A DNA stretch of 14,385 nucleotides from Pseudomonadota bacterium (GTDB lineage Bacteria > Pseudomonadota > Gammaproteobacteria > Halothiobacillales > Halothiobacillaceae). Below are positions 1-8,533 of the stretch, piece by piece. How positions within the stretch are numbered: position 1 is the first letter of the stretch; each line of letters opens with the position of its first letter. Under the pieces are notes generated by a model. It was given only the letters and a program-made list of their open reading frames with translations, was not told the DNA's origin and ran no database searches. The stretch covers positions 1 to 14,385 of the forward strand of contig JAJYPA010000171.1 in assembly GCA_021795795.1 (NCBI GenBank). The letters are read 5' to 3'. A program made the position numbers and the translations under genes.

Positions 1-102
1 TGGAGCAATGTACTCGCTGCCGGAATATGGACGCTGGTTTCGCTCTCCGTGGGTATGACACTCTTTCACCGTAAAGCCCGAATGCTGGTTGAGGAGCTCT
101 AA
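1..102 (+). CDS. wzm: C-terminal end of Wzm-type polysaccharide ABC transporter permease (partial)
   Basis: Frame 1 is open from the first base to a TAA at 100-102, giving 33 residues of a protein that begins outside the window. The piece has a hydrophobic stretch (AAGIWTLVSLSVGMTLF) followed by a basic, then acidic tail (HRKARMLVEEL). This is the usual end of an ABC-2 type polysaccharide or O-antigen export permease, where the last membrane helix runs into a short cytoplasmic tail. Only 3 nt separate its stop from the ATG of the Wzt-like ATPase, the standard order for these transporters. The identity rests mainly on that context, because the fragment is too short to classify alone. Confidence 0.7.
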   Translation, partial: WSNVLAAGIWTLVSLSVGMTLFHRKARMLVEEL

Positions 103-105
103 AAC

Positions 106-873
106 ATGGCGCGGCATACGGTCATCGTCGAACATGTTTCCAAAGAGTTTATCCTCCGCCATAATCGCGCAATGGGACTCAAAACACGATTCCTGGCGTT
201 GTTTCATACGGATAAACGTGAACGCAGAGAGCATTTCCAGGCGCTCGATGATGTGAGTTTTACCGTGGAACAGGGGGAGGCACTGGGTCTATTGGGACAC
301 AATGGCTCCGGCAAGAGTACCCTGCTTCAGATCATTGCCGGAATCCTCCAGCCTACTGCAGGTCGGGTAGTGACCCATGGCCGCATAGCGCCCTTGATTC
401 AACTCGGCGTCGGCTTTAACCCCGAGTTAACAGGCATGGAAAACATTTTCCTCAACGCCAGCCTCTATGGTTTTCGCAACAAAGATATCAAAAACCGCCT
501 TAAGGCCATGATCGAGTTCTCCGAACTGGCGCATTTCATCGACACTCCGCTCAAGAACTATTCCTCTGGGATGCAGATGCGCCTCGGATTCTCCGTAGCC
601 GCCCATCTTGATCCCGACATCCTTCTGGCCGATGAGATCCTCGCCGTAGGGGACCAGGCGTTTCAGGATAAATGTCACGACAAGATCGCCGAATTACGGC
701 GCAATGGCATGACGCTCATCTTGGTCTCTCACAGCAGGGAACAGGTCAACAAATTCTGCGACCAGTTCGTGCGGCTGGAGTGTGGCCGGGTGGTGGAAAC
801 GGGGCGACTTGATCACCCGAGTTCGACATCAGTTGAATGCCGTGATTCAGGGCCTGTCCGTGGTCTTCTATGA
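106..873 (+). CDS. wzt: Wzt-type polysaccharide export ABC ATPase, 3' end replaced by transposon sequence
   Basis: This is the ATPase that would power export of an undecaprenyl-linked polysaccharide through the Wzm channel at the inner membrane. Visible motifs are Walker A GHNGSGKST (residues 64-72), the signature YSSGMQMRL (152-160), Walker B ILLADE (172-177) and the switch histidine in VSHS (H209). The N-terminal insertion before the core (FLALFHTDKRERREHFQAL) is typical of the Wzt/KpsT/TagH group. Recognisable family sequence ends at about residue 231 (GRVVETG, near 801). The last ~24 residues are unlike the family and lie over transposase-like sequence in other frames. The native C-terminus, and any carbohydrate-binding C-terminal domain, is therefore missing. 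The nucleotide-binding domain looks complete, so activity may persist if the lost tail was short. Confidence 0.88.
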   Translation: MARHTVIVEHVSKEFILRHNRAMGLKTRFLALFHTDKRERREHFQALDDVSFTVEQGEALGLLGHNGSGKSTLLQIIAGILQPTAGRVVTHGRIAPLIQLGVGFNPELTGMENIFLNASLYGFRNKDIKNRLKAMIEFSELAHFIDTPLKNYSSGMQMRLGFSVAAHLDPDILLADEILAVGDQAFQDKCHDKIAELRRNGMTLILVSHSREQVNKFCDQFVRLECGRVVETGRLDHPSSTSVECRDSGPVRGLL

Positions 874-918
874 CCTCTCCACGATCCGCAGTGAGGGCCT
901 GGTCACGGTTCCCCACGA
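806..918 (+). pseudogene. Fragment resembling an IS1634-type transposase
   Basis: In the frame of position 782, bases about 806-914 read DLITRVRHQLNAVIQGLSVV, then FYDLSTIRSEGLVTVPHD. This resembles the segment around the first catalytic Asp of IS1634-type (IS4-related) transposases, where SVVFYDLTT is characteristic. It has no start and no remaining domain. It abuts Wzt on the left and IS66 sequence on the right, with the switch near 915-920. I infer a relic of a second insertion sequence, recognised by eye only. The alternative is a chance resemblance within unrecognised IS66 sequence. Confidence 0.42.
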
Positions 919-1959
919 TTGCAAGTCCGGCATTACCGGCACAGGTGATCAACAAGGGCTTGCCCACGGCGCGCCTGGTGGCCCGCGTGATGACGGCGAA
1001 GCATGTGGATCAACTGCCTTTGTACCGGCAGGAAACCCAGTACCTGCGGGCGGGCGTACCGATCTCTCGCGCGACCCTCTGCAGCTGGCTGGGCCAGGGA
1101 GAATACTGGATCAGCCTGCTCGCTGAAGCCTGCAAAATGGCTTTGCTGGAGGGCACCATCCTGCACGCCGACGAGACCCCCTTGCCCGTCCTCAACCCCG
1201 GCAGCGGCAAGACGGACAAAGCCTATCTCTGGGTGTATCGCAGCCAGGCGGATGCCCCGCATCCCATCGTGGTCTTCGATTATGCCCCGGACCGCAAGGG
1301 GATCCACGCGCAACACTTCCTGGGCGACTGGCAAGGGATCCTCCAGACCGATGACTATGGGGGCTATGATGCCCTCTACCGCAAAGGAAAGATCCTCGAA
1401 GCCGGATGCTGGGCGCATGTGCGGCGACATTTCTATGACGTGGAACAGCGGGGTCCGAGTCCAGTGGCGCAGAAGGCGTTGGCCTGGATCACCAAACTCT
1501 ATGAGATCGAGGCCGACATCAAAGCCTCCCCGCCGGATCAGAAAACCGAAGCCCGCCAGCAGCGTGCCGGCCCGCTGCTGGAATCCTTCCGAACCTGGTG
1601 GCTCAGCGAAACCCAGATGCAGGTGGCGCCGAAAAGTGGCATCGCCAAAGCCATCGGTTATGCCCTGAAGCGCTGGAAGGCGCTCACCCTCTACCTCGAA
1701 GAAGGTCAGCTCAGCATCGACAATAACCCGGTGGAGCGGGCGCTGCGGGGCTATTGGTCGCAAGAATTTTTTATTTGTCGGAAATGATGCCGGTGGCGAG
1801 CGTGCCGCATCCTTCTATAGCATTATCGAAACGTGCAAGCTCAACGGCGTCGAGCCCTTCGCTTACCTCTGCGACGTGCTCGAAAAGCTCCCCACCTGGC
1901 CAAACAAGCGGCGCCATGAACTCTTGCCGTGGAACTGGAAAAAACCCGCATTAGCCTGA
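915..1959 (+). pseudogene. tnpC: IS66-family transposase TnpC, 5'-truncated and frameshifted
   Basis: Bases 915 to about 1752 encode a clear IS66 TnpC catalytic region: the PAQVI..GLPTARLVARVMTAKHVDQLPLYRQ segment, LHADETP (first catalytic Asp), ILQTDDYGGYDAL (second Asp), CWAHVRRHF, and SIDNNPVERALR (catalytic Glu). The zinc-finger and leucine-zipper N-terminus is absent. After ALRG the frame stops matching (GYWSQEFFICRK, stop at 1785-1787). The expected end resumes one frame over from 1753: GRKNFLFVGND, GGERAASFYSIIETCKLNG, then LPWNWKKPALA with TGA at 1957-1959. A lesion near 1749-1753, possibly a 5-nt loss, explains this. No tnpA or tnpB is present, so the copy cannot move by itself. Confidence 0.9.
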
Positions 1960-1965
1960 TCGGCG

Positions 1966-1999
1966 CCAACCCGCAAGAGTGGGTTGGCTGAACGTTTAC
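1966..1999 (+). repeat. Right end of the IS66 element with a hairpin
   Basis: Seven bases after the transposase stop, CCAACCC (1966-1972) and GGGTTGG (1981-1987) form a perfect 7-bp stem. The sequence then ends in GAACGTTTAC (1990-1999). Read inward this begins GTAAACGTTC, fitting the GTAA-type terminal repeat of IS66 elements. I therefore place the right boundary at 1999. The flanking 8 bp (2000-2007) would be one copy of the target duplication, but the left end is gone, so this cannot be verified. Confidence 0.55.
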
Positions 2000-2070
2000 C
2001 CTCAGATCAGGCTCTGGGGCCAGGCAGGTTTGACCATAGAAATCACCAAATATATTACAGGCTTGCATAA

Positions 2071-5000
2071 TCATCGAATCTTATCCAGATGAGTGCAGGT
2101 TCCAGCCCACCTGATTGTTGTATGCTTACTATTTATATATTTGATTGCGCGATCAAATGATTCATCGATCCGACCCCAACTAAGGTGCTTGCATTTAATC
2201 GGGACGGCATAGGTCTGCAGGCCGGTTTGGATTTTTGCCGCAAGACAAAATTCCTCAGCGTACTGGTGGAAATCAAGTGGGGCAGCCTCGTCAAAGCGCA
2301 GAGGAAATTTCCGCACTATTTCGGAGTGAAAAAAGACACACTGACAATCGACCGTATCAACAGGCGTGGGACTATTTATTTTTTTTCCATGGGTGATTAG
2401 GCCGCCATCGTGCCCCTGCAGTATTTCACCATAGATCTTCTTTTTTCCGTTGTCGAGAATTGCTCCAATGGCGCCATAAAGTGCGTCCCTTTTTAGCCGC
2501 TTAACAATTGGCAAAATATTTTCCATAATAGCAAAATCATTGTGTATGAAAAAAATCCATCCTTGATAACCACTGCCAAGAAGTTCAGAGATGGCAGAAT
2601 TATATCTTGTTGGTATAGGCACGTTATTCTTGCTATTATCATACTTTATTATACGATGATTGGTCATGAACGAGGAGGCGCCTACACAGCGTTGGTACAT
2701 GTGCTCGTTATTGGAAACGCAAACAAAAACGATTTCGTCTTCCCCCTTCTGCTTTGCATCGCTCTGCACGATTGAAGAACGATCGAAATATTGATCAATA
2801 GATTTAAAGATAGCACGTGGAGATCTGTCGCGAAGAATTATACCCTTGGCATACCTCCGAACGCGCTCGCCAGGTGCACCTAGGTCAAAAACGGCAACTG
2901 GTAAATCCATAAGAATGGATTCTTCCGTAGTATATGAGAAAGTTTCTGGCCAGATTGATGGTATCAGTATGATATCTATGTGTGTCTGCTCCATCAGGAG
3001 TGGAAGTTCATTTCTATCATATTTACCGTGTAGTGTTACGCAGGAATATTGCTCCAAGTTCATCTGCGGATCGGTCACCTTACCGAAAATATGAACCCTA
3101 TAGTTGAGCTGGTAGTTATCAATATACCCTGCAAGCGCAGAAATAATGTGGATACCTTTGGTGAATGTCATCGCACCGATAATACCAATGTTGATGACGT
3201 CACCAGGAGCGCCTGTCGCCACCCGACGCACCCAGGTTACCTTGTGGGGTGTCACTTCCAGCTTATCACGACGCAGGCTTAACGCTGGATATGCTTTGCT
3301 GGCAATGGCCATCGAACTCTGAGAAAAGAACACGATTTTATCGGCACGATAGAGCAATTGACCGAAATGCGTCCGCCAGTCGGAAATCGAGATGTTGGGA
3401 TATTCTGACCTAATATAGGCCACTTGCATGCGGATCAGCGGATTGCTCTTGAGGCACTTGTTGCAGTAATTAGGATCCTCCGGGACCCCGCAATACTCCA
3501 TTTCGTAGTTTATGAGATTGTACATTGGGCAGATCGCATAAAAATCATGCATCATGTATGTCAAGTGAATCCGCCGATCTAGCAGCTCACAAAGGAACTC
3601 GATGAAATCTATGACTTTTGGATATGAAACAAGATTGTTGACAACCATTTCGTCAACGTTAAAAAAACCAATCAAGTCTCTTATGTCTGGCAATGTGGTT
3701 GCCTTGATGATTAAATCGCCTATATTCTCACCCCTAAGTGATGCGTCGAATTCACAGCGTAAGGTATTATACCGGATGATAATCGCTACCTTGTGATTAG
3801 GCAGGGATTCCTCTACGTATTGATTTGCACCACCACCAAGATCGTGATCAAATATGGCTATCGCGCCGTGTTTCTCGCAAAGCGCCTTTGCCAGAACACA
3901 TTTTCTCAAAAACGAAAACGCATCGTCATCTATTAGTTGCCGAATCTTGTCTGAGTAATCCGGGTATCGCCCGTTAATTATCTCCAGATTATTTTTCATG
4001 TAACGCTCTTTATCCTCAGTCAAGAAAGAACCACCATGTTTATGGTATACGAAAAGATTGGGAACATGTAAGTTCCGGTATCCAAGTTTTTCCGCGCGCA
4101 TGCACCAGTCATTTTCTTCGCCATAGCCTTTGCCGAATATCTCATCAAATCCACCAATTTCGTCCCATACAGCCTTGTTTATCCCCATGCAAAATCCAAC
4201 CCCGGTCGGTATGTCGAGAACGTTTTTATTGAATTTCACAAAGCTGAATGCGAGGTCCACGGAATTGACATCCATACCGGTGGGCAAGTAGTTATCCTGG
4301 AGATAGTTTGGAAAGCTGCATATGGTTCCGGAGTTGGTGAAGGGAGTTACGCAGGCGATTCCGTCCATCTTGACTAGCGGGTAGATAAGCCGTTCCAGCC
4401 AATGGGGAGGCACCTCTACGTCTGTATTTAGTAAGACAAAATTGCCGCGCGTCAGCTGTGCGAGATTGTTCACGGTTTTGACAAACCCGAGGTTCTCGTT
4501 GTTTTCAACTATTATTATATCCACATCCGGATTTTTTGATTTTATCGCGTACAGTAGAGGCAGGACATCCGCATCTGTACTTTTGTCATCGGCGACTAAC
4601 AGTCGGTAGGGTGTCATGGTATTACTAATAATGCTGGAGAACAAAGGCTCCAGATATTTCTGGCCATTATAAACCGGGATAATAATATCAATTGCCGTCT
4701 CCGTATCCAGTTGCGGTATGTTCGGGGTTTGAAAGAAGATGTTCCACAGATCGGGAACACCTTTTGTGACGGCGGGTGACGGGGCGCTAAGGAGTTGGGA
4801 TGCTGCCCTCGCTTTCTTTACCGCATGTTTGATACCGTTCCGGCGCATTTCGCGGACGAATCGCTTCAATAAAACAGGGTTTTTCCTTACTAAACTAGCT
4901 ATATGGAGTATTTGATTACCCTTTGCAGCGCCATTAATTTTGAGGCCTTTCGAATTCACGGCCCGCCCTTCATTCTGCCCGAATCTAATGTAGTGTGTTA

Positions 5001-5784
5001 ACGGATTTATTCCGCTGACGTGCACATCGCTATACGTCTTCAGATAGAACTCAGTGTCAAAATACTCTGACGGATTCCGTCCTTCCAACCAGCCATAGTG
5101 GCAATAATGACCAATTGGGTCGATATTTTTCTCTAAAATATCCGGATATGCGTTTTGGTAGAAGGCACAATTAAAAAGCCCACTTCTTTTTATTGTACGG
5201 TACTCGCTGGCCTCCGTGCCTTGCGTTTCTGGAACCAAAGATGACCGGATAGACCGTATACTGGCACGAAGGCTACCAACAGTAATGCGTATGGGTTTGG
5301 TCAGTTTCCAGGAATGGGAACGTAACATGGACGCCAGTTCCTTGGTTATCTGCTGGTTTTGTTCTTCCGCAGCCTGTAGTGCCTCGGTCAGTTGACCCTC
5401 CCGTACTTGGCTTGACTGCTGCGTAGACGCCAGCTCAATAGTTAATTGTTGGTTTTTATGAAAAATATCTTCCAGCGCCTCCTTAACCGCCAGATAATCT
5501 GAATGCTTGGGCCACGATAGCTCCACCTCCAGATGTTCGGATCGGGAAAGTAACTCGAGGGATACAGGTAACTCCAGCCACGGATCCTCATCGAACAGGC
5601 ACAGCACTGCGCCTCCCTCTTCGTTCTTCAGTGGAGCGGGGAAGATGCTATGTAGTGTTCCACGGAGCAGGGTTTCGCAATTTCCATCCCAGGTCCAGAG
5701 GCTCTCATCACCGTCAAGTAGACGTATGGAGTACAACAGTAGAAAGCCTATCTTGTCGGACGGGTCAAACCTGAGCGAGTGCAC
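2071..5784 (-). CDS. Large multidomain glycosyltransferase (GT2-like, GT4-like and second GT2-like domains)
   Basis: This 1237-residue protein probably adds several sugars to a surface polysaccharide at the cytoplasmic face of the membrane. Residues 1-100 form a beta-rich region of a kind seen in large polysaccharide glycosyltransferases, and 105-155 a Gln/Glu-rich coiled coil ending in SHSWKLTKPIR. Two NPDV-like modules follow at about 200-275 (FYQNAYPDI, FYLKTYSDV). A GT2 domain spans about 365-590 (IDIIIPVYNG; LLNTDVEV with D455; GEENDWCMRAEKLG). A GT4-like half lies at about 640-1000, with an EX7E motif (E947...E955). A second GT2-like domain spans about 1016-1210 (IHNDFAI, D1083). The start used is GTG with a tight AAAGGA upstream. 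The frame is open to 5901 with plausible family sequence but no ATG, GTG or TTG, so the 5' end may be truncated. It is more AT-rich than its neighbours. Confidence 0.88.
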   Translation of the reverse strand: MHSLRFDPSDKIGFLLLYSIRLLDGDESLWTWDGNCETLLRGTLHSIFPAPLKNEEGGAVLCLFDEDPWLELPVSLELLSRSEHLEVELSWPKHSDYLAVKEALEDIFHKNQQLTIELASTQQSSQVREGQLTEALQAAEEQNQQITKELASMLRSHSWKLTKPIRITVGSLRASIRSIRSSLVPETQGTEASEYRTIKRSGLFNCAFYQNAYPDILEKNIDPIGHYCHYGWLEGRNPSEYFDTEFYLKTYSDVHVSGINPLTHYIRFGQNEGRAVNSKGLKINGAAKGNQILHIASLVRKNPVLLKRFVREMRRNGIKHAVKKARAASQLLSAPSPAVTKGVPDLWNIFFQTPNIPQLDTETAIDIIIPVYNGQKYLEPLFSSIISNTMTPYRLLVADDKSTDADVLPLLYAIKSKNPDVDIIIVENNENLGFVKTVNNLAQLTRGNFVLLNTDVEVPPHWLERLIYPLVKMDGIACVTPFTNSGTICSFPNYLQDNYLPTGMDVNSVDLAFSFVKFNKNVLDIPTGVGFCMGINKAVWDEIGGFDEIFGKGYGEENDWCMRAEKLGYRNLHVPNLFVYHKHGGSFLTEDKERYMKNNLEIINGRYPDYSDKIRQLIDDDAFSFLRKCVLAKALCEKHGAIAIFDHDLGGGANQYVEESLPNHKVAIIIRYNTLRCEFDASLRGENIGDLIIKATTLPDIRDLIGFFNVDEMVVNNLVSYPKVIDFIEFLCELLDRRIHLTYMMHDFYAICPMYNLINYEMEYCGVPEDPNYCNKCLKSNPLIRMQVAYIRSEYPNISISDWRTHFGQLLYRADKIVFFSQSSMAIASKAYPALSLRRDKLEVTPHKVTWVRRVATGAPGDVINIGIIGAMTFTKGIHIISALAGYIDNYQLNYRVHIFGKVTDPQMNLEQYSCVTLHGKYDRNELPLLMEQTHIDIILIPSIWPETFSYTTEESILMDLPVAVFDLGAPGERVRRYAKGIILRDRSPRAIFKSIDQYFDRSSIVQSDAKQKGEDEIVFVCVSNNEHMYQRCVGASSFMTNHRIIKYDNSKNNVPIPTRYNSAISELLGSGYQGWIFFIHNDFAIMENILPIVKRLKRDALYGAIGAILDNGKKKIYGEILQGHDGGLITHGKKINSPTPVDTVDCQCVFFHSEIVRKFPLRFDEAAPLDFHQYAEEFCLAAKIQTGLQTYAVPIKCKHLSWGRIDESFDRAIKYINSKHTTIRWAGTCTHLDKIR

Positions 5785-5901
5785 CAGTCCTTTAGGGAAT
5801 GTGAAAGTTACACGCTGGCGCTCCGACTGTATAGGTAAATAAATGACTTGGCTACAGGATTCCTTAAAGGATTCGCTATTGCTGCGCCAAAAGACCTGGT
5901 G
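5785..5901 (-). pseudogene. Coding-like upstream extension of the glycosyltransferase frame without a normal start codon
   Basis: Upstream of the GTG at 5784 the same frame remains open for 39 codons to a TAA at 5904-5902. It reads HQVFWRSNSESFKESCSQVI, then YLPIQSERQRVTFTFPKGLV. The (Q)V(F/Y)WR...F.E..S....LP pattern, leading into LRFDPSD, is one I associate with the N-terminal beta domain of large glycosyltransferases. No ATG, GTG or TTG occurs in this stretch; only ATT (5844) and CTG (5787) are possible. The gene may have lost its 5' end by deletion or a frameshift near 5902, or it may start at a rare codon. The family resemblance is from memory. Confidence 0.45.
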
Positions 5902-5904
5902 TTA

Positions 5905-6361
5905 CGTCCCGCAATAAATTAGGTGCCTTGTCCCGAGCTATTTGAGGTTGAAACGACGGGGTTATCCCACGGTCTTTCGGGAAGAACACACAAAGGAACC
6001 GCACGCACCCCTGATACGGCCATCACCTGATTCAGCGGCAAAAGCGGGTATCCGGCACGGTTCGTGGGAATAGCCGCGCCTGTCGTGCATCTGAATGGCC
6101 AATATTCGGGGAGCAGCCCCATAAAACTGATCATTCATGCCGCTTCAACCTGGTACTTCGACCCTGCTAGTCAATGTCCACGCGACCCCCTACAAAGCGA
6201 CTATGCCAGCCCCCTGGGGTGCCCGTTTTCACGACGGCTGGCGCCACACTGACTGTGGCGGGATATTCGTTTCTCACCTACACTCTCGCCCAACGAGGCG
6301 AAAAACTCCTCATGCGAAAAAAATTGAAACGTGAACAGGGCTAAGAGAATGAGGATGGTCG
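5905..6361. other. Intergenic region between the divergent glycosyltransferase and secretion operon
   Basis: I find no gene here that I can support in this stretch of more than 450 bases. Short open frames exist on both strands (for example minus 5919-6134 and plus 6137-6334), but none has a convincing ribosome binding site or a recognisable motif. One perfect hairpin lies at 6242-6260. The last ~40 bases hold the ribosome binding site of the exporter gene. The promoter of the secretion operon should lie here, but no strong -35/-10 pair stands out. The left part could be decayed mobile or coding DNA connected with the broken 5' end of the glycosyltransferase. Confidence 0.5.
6242..6260. repeat. 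Perfect 7-bp hairpin upstream of the type I secretion operon
   Basis: CGCCACA (6242-6248) and TGTGGCG (6254-6260) are exact inverted copies around a 5-nt loop, CTGAC. The element lies about 100 nt before the exporter start. No T-run follows on either side, so it is not a classical terminator. It could be a regulatory stem in the operon leader or an operator. Confidence 0.4.
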
Positions 6362-8533
6362 ATGTCAGAGCCAATTGAGGCCCCGCGCCCAGCAGTGATA
6401 ACGCCAGCCCAAAGCCGACCGTCATCTGGCATATGGGCGCTTGCGCAATTGGCGGTATACCATCAACAGCCCGTTGACCCCGATCAAGTCATTCGCGCCA
6501 TGGGGTTCGAGCATCGCGCCATCGGCATCACCGAAATATTGCTTGCTGCGGAAGCAACACATCTGAAGGCCAAGGCAGCCACTCTCGATTGGGAGGGGTT
6601 CCGTGCGATGAAGCTACCCTTTATCGCGGAAATGCGGGACGGATCCTTTGCCATTGTCGGTCTAGCGAGACCGCAGGACGGACGACTACCCATCATTACC
6701 CCCGGTGAACGGCAACCACGACTTTGCGATGAGGAACAATGGCGAGAGGCGATGACTGGCCAAGTCGTCCTCATCAAGGACCGGCTGGCTTTGAGCAATC
6801 CGAATCGTCCTTTTGGGTTCTCCTGGTTCCTGCCGGTGCTGCGCAAATACCGAAAAGAGCTGGCGGAAGTGTTGACCGCCGCTTTTTTCTATCAGCTGCT
6901 GGGTATTGGCGTACCGTTATTTGTTCAGGTCATCATCGACAAGGTCTTCGTCTACCACAACTACTCGACCTTGGCCGTGGTGGGCGCCGGCATGCTCATC
7001 GTCATCCTCTTCAACGGGTTTTTTAGCGTCCTCCAAAGCGTACTGCTGTCCCATGTCGGCAATCGCATTGACGTGACCTTGGGCAGCACTATTTACCGAC
7101 GTCTGGTACGTATCCCTCTACGATATTTCGAACTGCGGCGGGTCGGCGATTCCATCGCCCGAGTGCGACAACTGGAGCCCATTCGCAGTTTTCTGACGGG
7201 TCAGGCGCTACTTTCCATGGTGGATGGGCTGTTCGTCTTCGTGTATATCGGCATCCTGCTTTTTTACAGTCTCGAACTGACCGGCGTGGTGCTGCTCGCT
7301 ATGGCACTCATTGCCCTGAGCACGGCCCTGTTCCGCCCCTCGCTGCGCGCACGTCTGGAGGAGAAGTTCGACAGTGGTGCCAATAGTCAGGCGTTTCTAG
7401 TGGAGTCGGTGACCGGCATGGAGACGGTCAAGGCCATGGCGCTGGAAGCTCACATGTCCCAGCGATGGGAGCGATTGCTGTCCCGTTATGTGACTACTGC
7501 TTACCAGGCCGACCGCCTGAACGGGATTGCCGGTGGCATTGGACACACTTTGCTGAACTTGACTACGCTCGCGGTGCTCTGGTTTGGAGCACATCTGGTT
7601 CTAGACGGAACGATGACCGTTGGCGCGCTGATTGCGTTCCAAATGCTTTCCGGCAGGGCGATGGCGCCCATACTGCGGGTAACCTCGCTCTGGCAAGAGT
7701 TCCAACAGATAGGGATTTCCGTTCGCCGCTTAGGCGACCTCATGAATGCGCCCACCGAACCAGTAATGGATCCGAACAAGTCCAGTTTGCCGGCGCTCCG
7801 GGGACATATACATTTTGAACATGTATCCTTTCGCTACCACGAAGATGCGCCACGGACCATCGAAGATGTCAGTCTAGACATCCCGGAGGGTATGACGGTG
7901 GGTATTGTCGGGCGTAGCGGATCTGGCAAAAGCACACTCGCCAAGCTTATGCAGTGTCTTTATGTGCCCGAAACAGGGCGAGTTCTTGTGGATGGCTATA
8001 ACCTTCAGCAAATAGACCCCAGCTGGCTGCGCCGCCAGATCGCCGTCGTCCCGCAGGACAGTTTTCTTTTTGGTGGCAGCATTCGTGAAAACATCGCAGT
8101 ACGGTTTCCGGGAGCGCCCATGCCTATAATCATTGAGGCGGCAAAGCTTGCGGGGGCGCACGATTTTATCGTGGACATGCCTCAAGGCTACGACACCCCA
8201 GTGGGCGAGCGCGGCGCATCCCTGTCCGGCGGGCAACGCCAGCGTGTCGCCATCGCCAGGGCATTGCTTACCAACCCGCGCATCCTGATTTTTGATGAGG
8301 CCACCAGCGCTCTGGACTATGAATCGGAGCGCATCATTCAGGATAATCTCGCCAACATCTGTAAGGGACGCACGGTTATCCTGGTGGCCCATCGCATGTC
8401 CATGCTGCGCCAGGCGGACCGCATCTTCGTGATGGATCATGGGCGACTTGTAGAGCAAGGCAATCACGCGGATCTTTTGGGTCAGGAAGGGCTGTATCGT
8501 CACCTCTATCTCCAGCAGGGGCTGGCGGCATGA
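6362..8533 (+). CDS. HlyB-like type I secretion ABC exporter with degenerate C39-like domain
   Basis: This is the inner-membrane ATPase and permease of a type I secretion system, 723 residues, normal for the HlyB family. An N-terminal C39-like domain spans about 20-140, but no Cys sits at the catalytic position (SSGIWALAQLAVYHQQ) and the catalytic His position reads GSFAIV. It should therefore bind cargo without cleaving it, as in HlyB. The membrane domain covers about 165-440, with hydrophobic segments such as AFFYQLLGIGVPLFVQVII and DGLFVFVYIGILLFY. The ATPase has Walker A GRSGSGKST (517-525), signature LSGGQ (621-625), Walker B ILIFDE (641-646) and H677. GAGG at 6351-6354, 7 nt before the ATG, supports this start. 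The stop overlaps the adaptor gene by 4 nt (ATGA), implying coupled translation. Confidence 0.93.
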   Translation: MSEPIEAPRPAVITPAQSRPSSGIWALAQLAVYHQQPVDPDQVIRAMGFEHRAIGITEILLAAEATHLKAKAATLDWEGFRAMKLPFIAEMRDGSFAIVGLARPQDGRLPIITPGERQPRLCDEEQWREAMTGQVVLIKDRLALSNPNRPFGFSWFLPVLRKYRKELAEVLTAAFFYQLLGIGVPLFVQVIIDKVFVYHNYSTLAVVGAGMLIVILFNGFFSVLQSVLLSHVGNRIDVTLGSTIYRRLVRIPLRYFELRRVGDSIARVRQLEPIRSFLTGQALLSMVDGLFVFVYIGILLFYSLELTGVVLLAMALIALSTALFRPSLRARLEEKFDSGANSQAFLVESVTGMETVKAMALEAHMSQRWERLLSRYVTTAYQADRLNGIAGGIGHTLLNLTTLAVLWFGAHLVLDGTMTVGALIAFQMLSGRAMAPILRVTSLWQEFQQIGISVRRLGDLMNAPTEPVMDPNKSSLPALRGHIHFEHVSFRYHEDAPRTIEDVSLDIPEGMTVGIVGRSGSGKSTLAKLMQCLYVPETGRVLVDGYNLQQIDPSWLRRQIAVVPQDSFLFGGSIRENIAVRFPGAPMPIIIEAAKLAGAHDFIVDMPQGYDTPVGERGASLSGGQRQRVAIARALLTNPRILIFDEATSALDYESERIIQDNLANICKGRTVILVAHRMSMLRQADRIFVMDHGRLVEQGNHADLLGQEGLYRHLYLQQGLAA

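Noticed and set aside
933..1763. Long minus-strand frame opposite the IS66 transposase
   Set aside because: It is the complement of a clear IS66 catalytic domain; no motif or ribosome binding site supports it.
6201..6425. Minus-strand frame with a hydrophobic N-terminus overlapping the exporter start
   Set aside because: The hydrophobic stretch is tempting for a small membrane protein, but it covers the exporter ribosome binding site and start and has no credible ribosome binding site of its own.
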